DNA of 19,703 bases from Acidimicrobiia bacterium. GTDB taxonomy: Bacteria; Actinomycetota; Acidimicrobiia; Spongiisociales; UBA5794. The stretch lies in contig JAUVPA010000003.1 in assembly GCA_030598905.1 (NCBI GenBank), forward strand, positions 1-19,703, written 5' to 3'. A program made the position numbers and the translations under genes. This document shows positions 14,492-19,703 of this stretch, piece after piece (position 1 is the stretch's first letter; each line of letters starts with the position of its first letter). Under the pieces are notes generated by a model. It was given only the letters and a program-made list of their open reading frames with translations. It ran no database searches and had not been told where the DNA came from.

Positions 14492-15550
14492 GTGACCGAT
14501 ATTCGCCTCACCCAGTACAGCCACGGGTCGGGTTGAGCCTGCAAGCTCGGCCCAGACGAGCTGGCGCAGGTCCTGCGCCATTTGCACGGAACCAGTCCCA
14601 CGCAACACCCGGATCTCATCGTCGGGATCGACGGGGCGGACGACGCCGGGGTCTTTCGCTTGCGGGACGACGTCGCGCTCGTTCAAACCGTCGACTTCTT
14701 CACCCCCATCGTGGACGAACCGGAGGACTGGGGTCGGATCGCAGCGGCCAACGCCCTCTCCGACGTCTACGCGATGGGCGGCACGCCTCTGTCGGCCCTC
14801 CAGCTGATCGGGTGGCCTCGAGACGAGCTGCCGTTCGAGCTTCTCGGTCGGGTAGTCGACGGGGGCCTCGAGGTCCTCGCCGAGGCAGATTGTGTGCTTC
14901 TCGGTGGTCATAGCATCGACGACCCCGAGCCAAAGTACGGATTCGCCGTCACCGGTCTCATCCACCCGGACGATCTGGTCACCAACGCGGCTGCAGTAGC
15001 GGGCGATGTACTGATCCTGACCAAACCGCTGGGCACCGGAATCATCTCCACGGCGATCAAGAGTGGCAAGGCATCGGCCGACCAGCGTGTCGCGGCGGTG
15101 GCCACGATGCGAGCGCTCAACGCCCCTGCCGCCGCGGCTGCTCGGCGGGTCCGAGTGCGGGCCGGCACCGACGTCACCGGCTTCGGGCTGCTCGGTCACC
15201 TCGCGGAGATCACCCGCGCCTCTCGAGTCAGTGCCGAAATCGATGCGGCCTCGGTCCCCCTCCTTCCCGGCGTGCGTGATCTCGTCGAGGCCGGAACCGT
15301 GTCCGGAGGAACAAGACGCAACCTGGCCGCCGTGGAGAGAACGACCGACTTCGGAGGCCACACGGACACCACAAAGATCGTCCTTGCCGACGCCCAGACC
15401 AGCGGCGGCTTGCTTCTGGCCGTGGCGGAGCCGCTCTCCGCGGCATTGCAGCAGGCCCTGGACGAAGAGGGTGTCAGAGGCACGGTGATCGGTCGAATCC
15501 TCGAGCGCCAATTCGAAGATGGACCGACCGGCACCATCCGAGTGACCTGA
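14492..15550 (+). CDS. selD: Selenide, water dikinase SelD with UGA-encoded selenocysteine
   Basis: SelD makes selenophosphate from selenide and ATP, the selenium donor for Sec-tRNA and selenouridine synthesis. Reading from GTG 14492 and through the TGA at 14534-14536 gives VTDIRLTQYSHGSG-U-ACK, which aligns with the SelD N-terminus LTQYSHGAGCGCK (E. coli). The Sec is residue 15, at the place of the catalytic Cys, with the conserved Lys three residues on. The following frame contains DDAGVFRL, TVDFFTPIVDEPEDWGRIAA, LGGHSIDDPEPKYGFAVTG, TDVTGFGLLGHLAEI and PQTSGG-like DAQTSGGLLLAV, all typical. Length is 352 residues against 347 in E. coli. Without readthrough, TTG 14582 would be the first start and the N-terminus would be lost. 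Divergent from the ferredoxin gene; mgtE follows after 197 nt. Confidence 0.93.
14534..14536 (+). other. selD: In-frame TGA read as selenocysteine (selD)
   Basis: The TGA lies in frame between ...YSHGSG and ACK, exactly where SelD proteins carry their catalytic Cys or Sec. Coding similarity to the family continues unbroken on both sides in the same frame, which is hard to explain by a stop or a frameshift error. Confidence 0.92.
14562..14580 (+). promoter_or_regulatory. Bacterial SECIS-like stem-loop downstream of the Sec codon
   Basis: TGGCGCAGGTCCTGCGCCA folds as an 8-bp perfect stem (14562-14569 with 14573-14580) with a 3-nt apical loop GUC. The first loop base, a G, is 33 nt after the TGA, within the usual bacterial spacing. 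Its apex GCAGGUC resembles the E. coli fdhF SECIS apex from memory. It lies within coding sequence, as bacterial SECIS elements do, and would bind the C-terminal domain of SelB. Confidence 0.8.
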
Positions 15551-15670
15551 AGACACTTCCGGACCGGAGAGAGCGTGTCGCATTTCGACGCAGATTGCGC
15601 CTTCCCGACTTGGAATCGAGAAACTCCGGCATAAACTGTCGCCCCGTCGGGTCGTCACGACGACTCGCTC

Positions 15671-15702
15671 GCAGGCCCCCTCGTCCCCCCTGGGGGGCCT
15701 GC
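15671..15702 (+). terminator. GC-rich hairpin after selD
   Basis: GCAGGCCCCC at 15671-15680 pairs perfectly with 15693-15702 (10 bp) around a 12-nt loop. It lies 120 bases after the selD stop and 46 before mgtE, so it is the likely end of the selD transcript. No T-run follows. The remaining bases of the 197-nt gap show no tRNA, no recognised Mg2+ riboswitch and no other feature I can name. Confidence 0.55.
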
Positions 15703-15732
15703 GCTCGTTCCATGAGATTGGCCCGCCGGTAA

Positions 15733-15738
15733 TAGGCT
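15733..15738 (+). promoter_or_regulatory. mgtE: Possible -10 box for near-leaderless mgtE mRNA
   Basis: TAGGCT with 9 nt to ATG 15748, the same spacing as TACGCT before GTG 7076. There is no Shine-Dalgarno between the box and ATG. Confidence 0.35.
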
Positions 15739-15747
15739 GCCACCCCG

Positions 15748-17157
15748 ATGCGATTCCGCCTCCCCAATCCGCGCGCTGTCTCCCACGCCATCCGTGACCT
15801 CGCGCGACGCAGCCCCACCGAGGCCGAGGAGTACTTGGACAGCCATACGGAGCAATGGGAGGAGTTGGCGGTCGAGGATCCGCACGACGCCGCCGACATC
15901 TTGGAGGCGCTCGACGAAGAGGGTGCCGCCGATCTCCTGATCGAACTGGATGCCGACGAAGCGGGCGACGTTCTCGATGAGATGAAACCCGAAGCCGCCG
16001 CGGACATCCTCGAGGAACTGCCTGCACTCTCTGCGGCAACGCTCGTCGCCGAGATGGAGGCCGATCAGGCTGCAGACGTCATCGGCGCTCTCGAACCGGA
16101 GGAACGCACGGCGGTTCTGGCCGAACTCGACACCGACGCCGCCAGACAAATCCAGGAGCTCCTCGTCCATGCCGCCGACACGGCAGGCGGCATGATGACA
16201 ACCGACGTGGCCGTGCTTCCGTCGGGTGTCACGACTGGAGAGGCCATCAATCGGCTCCGCCAGCTACACGACGAGCTCGGCTCGAATCTCTTGTACGTCT
16301 ACGTCGTGGACGAGCTGGGTCGGCTGCAAGGAGTGATCTCTTTTCGGGATCTCGTATTCGCCCGCCCCGGAGTCGGTCTTGACGAAGTGATGGTCCCCGA
16401 TCCCGTCCGGGTGTATGCAGCCACAGACCGCGAAGAGGTCGTCGAGCTCATCCAGCGGTACCACCTGATCGCCATCCCCGTGGTCGACGATGAGGACCAG
16501 CTGATCGGCATGGTTCGGTTCGATGAGGCACTCGAAGCGATTCAGGCAGAGGCAGGCGAGGACATCGCCGTCATGGTCGGCGCCGGCGAGGAGGAGTCGG
16601 TCTTCACGCCGGTTGGCCTGTCGGTCCGGCGTCGCCTTCCGTGGATCATCTTCAACCTCATCGTCGGTTTCGCCATCGCGGCCGTCATCGTCCAGTTCGA
16701 AGCCACGCTCGAGACGTACGCGGTTCTCGTCGCGTTCATGCCGCTCGTCGCTCTTGTCGCCGGCAACAGCGGAGCGCAGAGCCTCGCGGTGATCATCCGC
16801 TCCCTGGCGGTTGGCGAACTACCGCCGGGTCGTACCGGTCGAGCGATCCGTCGCGAAGTATCGATCGCCGTCATCGACGGCCTGGTCGTAGCACTGCTCG
16901 CCGCCTCAGTCGCTGCGCTCACGATCGGTCTCCTTGGCTCCGAGAGCAACATCTCACCCTTGGAGATTGCAATCATCGTGTTCGTGTCGGTTGGGGTCGC
17001 CTTCCTCGTCGCCGGACTGGTCGGCGCGGGAATACCGATCCTCTTGCGCAAGATCGGTCAGGACCCGGCGCTGGCCTCGAACATCTTTCTCACGATGATC
17101 ACCGACATCGTCGCTTTCGGTGGATTCCTCGCAACGGCGTCGCTCTTGCTGAGCTAG
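15748..17157 (+). CDS. mgtE: Magnesium channel/transporter MgtE
   Basis: This inner-membrane Mg2+ channel has 469 residues, in the family's usual range. In order it contains a long acidic helical MgtE N-domain (residues about 20-145, with repeated DxADxLxEL units), two CBS domains (about 147-210 beginning GMMTTDVAVLP, and about 213-270 beginning VMVPDPVRVY), and a membrane domain from about residue 294 with five predicted helices. The pore signature GNSGAQSLAVI in the second transmembrane part and a conserved aspartate in LTMITDIVAFGGFLA are present. In this family the N-domain and CBS domains sense cytosolic Mg2+ and close the pore. It ends 9 bases before the convergent gene at 17167. A hairpin and possible leaderless promoter precede it, so it is probably transcribed separately from selD. 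Confidence 0.95.
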   Translation: MRFRLPNPRAVSHAIRDLARRSPTEAEEYLDSHTEQWEELAVEDPHDAADILEALDEEGAADLLIELDADEAGDVLDEMKPEAAADILEELPALSAATLVAEMEADQAADVIGALEPEERTAVLAELDTDAARQIQELLVHAADTAGGMMTTDVAVLPSGVTTGEAINRLRQLHDELGSNLLYVYVVDELGRLQGVISFRDLVFARPGVGLDEVMVPDPVRVYAATDREEVVELIQRYHLIAIPVVDDEDQLIGMVRFDEALEAIQAEAGEDIAVMVGAGEEESVFTPVGLSVRRRLPWIIFNLIVGFAIAAVIVQFEATLETYAVLVAFMPLVALVAGNSGAQSLAVIIRSLAVGELPPGRTGRAIRREVSIAVIDGLVVALLAASVAALTIGLLGSESNISPLEIAIIVFVSVGVAFLVAGLVGAGIPILLRKIGQDPALASNIFLTMITDIVAFGGFLATASLLLS

Positions 17158-17166
17158 TGCGTCGAC

Positions 17167-18750
17167 TCAGCCGAAGGCTCCGGCAACCGCCAGGCCACCG
17201 CCGGCCCAGTTGACCGAAGCGCCGAGATCACTCATGGCGGCGACGACGTCGGGATCGAACTGAGACCCGGCATTACGCCTCAGCTCGGAGAGGGCGTCGG
17301 TGTGTGCCATTTCCGTCTTGAACGTGCGGTCGGTAGTCATGGCAACGTATGCGTCGGCTACGAGGAGAACCCTGGCAAGCAGAGGGATGTCCTCACCGGC
17401 GATGCCTCGCGGGTATCCCTTGCCATCCCAGCGTTCGTGGTTGTTGAGAACAGCCTCCGCTGCCTCGGGATCGATGAGACCGCCAACCAGCTCGAAGCCT
17501 CTCTTGGGATGGTCCTGGATGACCTCCCACTCCTCGGCCGTGAGTCCACCCCGTTTGTGGAGGATCGAGTCAGGAACACCGATCTTCCCAACATCCTGGA
17601 GGAGTGACGCAACCCGCAGATGGTCAAGCCGATCGGTGGATAGACCCATCTGTGCACCCAACCCGACGGCGACATCAGCCGTCCGAACGGCGTGCTTAGA
17701 GAGGGCTGGATCACGGAGCCGCAGCACGCGTACCAAGAGATCGACCACCTGATCCCGACCGCCCGATCTCGTCGGCATGTGGAGTGGAACGGCAACGATG
17801 GCTCCATCGCCGGCAGTCCTCGTCGTGTTTCGACCCTCGTGTTTGGCGAGATACAGAGCACGCTCGGCCGCCTCCAGAAGGCCATCGCGGTCGATCGCAT
17901 GTTCGGGCGCGGCGGACACGCCTAGGGACACAGTGACTCGACCGACGTCGGGGATGACCAGACCGGCCACTTGCTCGCGCACTCTGTCGGCCACGAGTAC
18001 GGCACCAACAGAATCCGTTTCAGGAAGCAAGACGGCGAAACCTCGATCGGAGAGGCGGGACACGACGTCACCCGTGCGCAGGGCAGCCTCGATCACAACT
18101 GCGACCTCACGCAACATCTTGTCGCCGGCGCGGCGTCCTCGGGCCTCGATCGCGTCCTGGAAATCGTCCACATCGCACAACACCACGGAGAGGTGTCGAC
18201 GATGCCGCAGCGCCCGTCCGAGCTCGTCATCGAGTCGCTCGAAGAAGTAACCGTGTTTCTTGAGTCCGGTGAGGCCGTCATTGATCGAGAGGTCCTGGAG
18301 ACGCCGGACCAATTCCTCGAGTTGGACATTTCGTTCTTGGTCACGGACACGGAGGCGGTTGATCTCCTCGAGAACGGGCCGCATCGCCCCGTCGCTCAGA
18401 TACCCGCTGCCACTAGCCACGCGTTTGGCCGCATCTGTGATTTCGGTGACATCCGCCCCGATGATCACGGCAGCGACACCCACTGCCGTGATCTCGTCGA
18501 TCCGCAGCAACTCCTCCGGGGGAACAGCAACCACGATGGGGATGTCGGTAGTCATGTGCAGCCGCAGGTCGGGAAGCTCGTCGACGAGCCGGTCGTCGGC
18601 CGCGACAACTATCAATTCAACGTTTCCGACGCTCGAGGCCGTCGCATCCGACTCTCCTCCGACCACGACGAAACCCGCCTCAGTCAGCTGAGCCGTCAGC
18701 TGAAGGCGATGATCGGGATCTGGGTCGAGAACAGCTACGCGGTCGGGCAC
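17167..18750 (-). CDS. Receiver-GGDEF-HD-GYP signalling protein with degenerate active sites
   Basis: A 527-residue cytoplasmic c-di-GMP-related protein. An N-terminal receiver-like domain (residues about 1-115, VAVLDPDPDHRLQLTAQLTE) is followed by a coiled coil (about 120-155), a GGDEF domain (about 155-310, with LSINDGLTGLKKHGYFFERL and VVLCDVDDF), and an HD-GYP domain (about 330-505). The GGDEF signature is replaced by SDRGF near residue 233. In the HD-GYP domain, the HD pair is QD (LLQDVGKIGVP), the HHE region is NHE (NNHERWDGKGYP) and the FDAMT-type segment is AYVAMT, though GYP itself remains. Synthase and probably phosphodiesterase activities are likely lost or weakened; a binding or regulatory role is an inference. 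GTG 18750 has GAGGAG 5 nt upstream and gives a clean receiver start; TTG 18765 is less likely. Confidence 0.85.
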   Translation of the reverse strand: MPDRVAVLDPDPDHRLQLTAQLTEAGFVVVGGESDATASSVGNVELIVVAADDRLVDELPDLRLHMTTDIPIVVAVPPEELLRIDEITAVGVAAVIIGADVTEITDAAKRVASGSGYLSDGAMRPVLEEINRLRVRDQERNVQLEELVRRLQDLSINDGLTGLKKHGYFFERLDDELGRALRHRRHLSVVLCDVDDFQDAIEARGRRAGDKMLREVAVVIEAALRTGDVVSRLSDRGFAVLLPETDSVGAVLVADRVREQVAGLVIPDVGRVTVSLGVSAAPEHAIDRDGLLEAAERALYLAKHEGRNTTRTAGDGAIVAVPLHMPTRSGGRDQVVDLLVRVLRLRDPALSKHAVRTADVAVGLGAQMGLSTDRLDHLRVASLLQDVGKIGVPDSILHKRGGLTAEEWEVIQDHPKRGFELVGGLIDPEAAEAVLNNHERWDGKGYPRGIAGEDIPLLARVLLVADAYVAMTTDRTFKTEMAHTDALSELRRNAGSQFDPDVVAAMSDLGASVNWAGGGLAVAGAFG

Positions 18751-18810
18751 CTCTACTCCTCGCAAGGATGATCGGCATCCGAGCTGCGCCCCTTGAACCT
18801 CGTTTCGGAT

Positions 18811-19326
18811 TCAGGATCCCAGGATTGCAAAGCGGCGATCGCTGAACGGGCCTTCGTAGACGATGCGGAACCCCTCTTCGAGCCGGGCTAAGTAGTGCCC
18901 GCGCAGCGCCGATTCGTCCACTGATGTCGGCTCCTCGGTCAACAGGGCGTCCACGGCCGACATGTCATCGACGAGATGCGCTTCGTAGATCGGAGGGAAA
19001 CGCTCGACGATGTCTGCGATCAGGTCGTACAGGTCGAGGTCGGTGAGACCGTCGTACGTTGCCGCGTCGAGCAACGCGATCACCGAGTCGCCGTTCCCAA
19101 CGTCGGCATCGCGGTGACCGATGCGGTACTCGGGAAACGAGCCGACCGTCAGCGCCGGTGGCTCGGATGTCGACGTTGTGGAAGAGGAAGTCGAAGACGA
19201 CACCGCGGTTGTTGTGATCAACGGCCTCGTCGTGGTTGGTGCCGCTTCGGGTGTCTGGCGGTCGCACCCAGCAGCGACGATCGCCACAACGACGATTGCC
19301 GTTGCCACCTTCCACCACCGAAACAC
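18811..19326 (-). CDS. Small lipoprotein with Ser/Thr-rich linker
   Basis: This 171-residue protein of unknown function starts at GTG 19326. A short basic N-terminus (MFRWWK) and hydrophobic core lead to the lipobox VAAGC (Cys near residue 20), so it should be lipid-anchored on the outer face of the cytoplasmic membrane. A Thr/Ser-rich low-complexity linker (about residues 30-58, TTTRPLITTTAVSSSTSSS) separates the anchor from a C-terminal helical domain of about 110 residues, which I do not recognise. It starts 9 nt after the previous gene's stop and may be co-transcribed with it. Confidence 0.75.
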   Translation of the reverse strand: MFRWWKVATAIVVVAIVAAGCDRQTPEAAPTTTRPLITTTAVSSSTSSSTTSTSEPPALTVGSFPEYRIGHRDADVGNGDSVIALLDAATYDGLTDLDLYDLIADIVERFPPIYEAHLVDDMSAVDALLTEEPTSVDESALRGHYLARLEEGFRIVYEGPFSDRRFAILGS

Positions 19327-19335
19327 CGGGCCACT

Positions 19336-19703
19336 CTACAAAGCCGACTCAGCAGAGTCCGGTCGGGAGAGCCACTCTTCGAAGGAGGCACCGCCAAGGA
19401 ACGGCTGGTTGTGGACGACTGGAAAGCGCTCCGCCACCGCATCGAAGGCCTCGTTGGTCGGATGGCGGTCGAAGCTCAGCTCGGCAAGGGCAAGCGGCGG
19501 TCGCCAGGCCGGTACACCGACGGCGAGATCGACCCTGGCTCGCCAATCTCGCTCGGCAAGCTGTGCCTGACTCGCACTCCCCCAGAAGGCCTGCAGCTTC
19601 ACAGCGATACGCAGCGCGCTACGAATCTGACGCGACTCTTCGCGGGACGGAGGGTCACCATCACTCAGGGCCGACGCCCAATCTGTGAAGGAGACTTCGC
19701 TCC
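19336..19703 (-). CDS. Partial gene of unknown function (5' end outside window)
   Basis: An open frame runs from the right edge of the window to the stop at 19336-19338. It encodes about 121 residues, including SFTDWASALSDGDPPSREES and QPFLGGASFEEWLSRPDSAE at the C-terminus. I recognise no family or motif. A short upstream start such as GTG 19602 (MKLQAFWG) would be internal. It lies 9 nt upstream of the lipoprotein start, which suggests one operon. The frame is open to the edge with codon use similar to the rest of the window, which supports coding. Confidence 0.6.
   Translation of the reverse strand, partial: SEVSFTDWASALSDGDPPSREESRQIRSALRIAVKLQAFWGSASQAQLAERDWRARVDLAVGVPAWRPPLALAELSFDRHPTNEAFDAVAERFPVVHNQPFLGGASFEEWLSRPDSAESAL

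Noticed and set aside
13966..14619. Ferredoxin starting at 14619
   Set aside because: The extra N-terminal stretch overlaps selD and has no family similarity; ATG 14418 has a Shine-Dalgarno and gives the expected length.
14582..15550. Short SelD starting at TTG 14582
   Set aside because: This start drops the catalytic N-terminus and has no ribosome binding site, while the frame upstream encodes the conserved SelD motif interrupted only by the Sec-position TGA.
15551..15747. tRNA-Sec, Mg2+ riboswitch or other RNA in the selD-mgtE gap
   Set aside because: No T-loop, cloverleaf or M-box-like conserved segment could be found by eye; only a GC-rich hairpin is present.
14429..16039. 536-codon open frame on the minus strand over selD and the start of mgtE
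   Set aside because: It is antisense to two well-recognised genes, has low-complexity Arg/Gly-rich composition and no family similarity; long antisense frames are common in high-GC coding DNA.
17148..17171. GCTGAG/CTCAGC inverted repeat at the mgtE-signalling gene junction as a terminator
   Set aside because: It is only 6 bp with a 12-nt loop and no T-run, so it is too weak to claim.
1..19703. CRISPR arrays, insertion sequences, tRNA or rRNA genes
   Set aside because: No regularly spaced repeats, transposase frames or terminal inverted repeats, or tRNA T-loops were seen in the window.

Overview
The window is about 19.7 kb of GC-rich, densely packed bacterial DNA. Start codons are often GTG or TTG, genes frequently overlap by ATGA or GTGA, and several transcription-unit heads have a TAnnnT -10-like box only 6-10 nt before the start codon, which suggests leaderless mRNAs. 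With a Tad pilus locus, a DUF6325-like protein, a plant-/cyanobacterial-type thioredoxin-fold [2Fe-2S] ferredoxin and a single-chain GcvP, this fits Actinobacteriota, perhaps an Acidimicrobiia-like lineage. The phylum is an inference; there is no rRNA or other marker here.

Layout. (1) Positions 1-3436, plus strand: the 3' part of a Tad/Flp pilus operon, with the end of the CpaF/TadA ATPase, TadB, TadC, a 50-residue Flp pilin, and three small TadE/TadF/TadG-like minor pilin proteins. The genes are nearly all coupled, and the operon ends at a perfect 22-bp hairpin. (2) 3490-6960, minus: gcvP (glycine decarboxylase) and a DUF6325-like protein, separated by a perfect 18-bp hairpin. (3) 7076-10260, plus: an alpha/alpha-toroid (prenyltransferase/squalene-cyclase-like) repeat protein coupled to a Tat-exported DUF362 protein, then a Gfo/Idh/MocA oxidoreductase preceded by a possible leaderless mini-ORF. 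(4) 14418 down to 10248, minus: a compact operon of [2Fe-2S] ferredoxin, membrane-anchored alpha/beta hydrolase, a decayed enoyl-CoA hydratase fragment, 3-hydroxyacyl-CoA dehydrogenase, galactokinase-type GHMP kinase and sugar-phosphate nucleotidyltransferase. (5) 14492-17157, plus: selD and the Mg2+ channel gene mgtE. (6) 19703 down to 17167, minus: a partial unknown gene, a small lipoprotein, and a receiver-GGDEF-HD-GYP protein with degenerate active sites.

The most notable feature is selD (selenide, water dikinase). An ordinary open-reading-frame call starts at TTG 14582 and loses the catalytic N-terminus. Reading through the in-frame TGA at 14534-14536 restores the family's N-terminal motif, with selenocysteine at the position of the catalytic cysteine. 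A stem-loop at 14562-14580 has the position and apical loop expected of a bacterial SECIS element. SelD therefore appears to be a selenoprotein that needs its own product for its synthesis, and the organism should encode SelA, SelB and tRNA-Sec elsewhere; none is in this window.

Other points for follow-up: the TadE-like gene has no conventional start codon in a sensible place, an enoyl-CoA hydratase remnant lies inside the minus-strand operon, and the c-di-GMP protein has lost key residues in both enzymatic domains.
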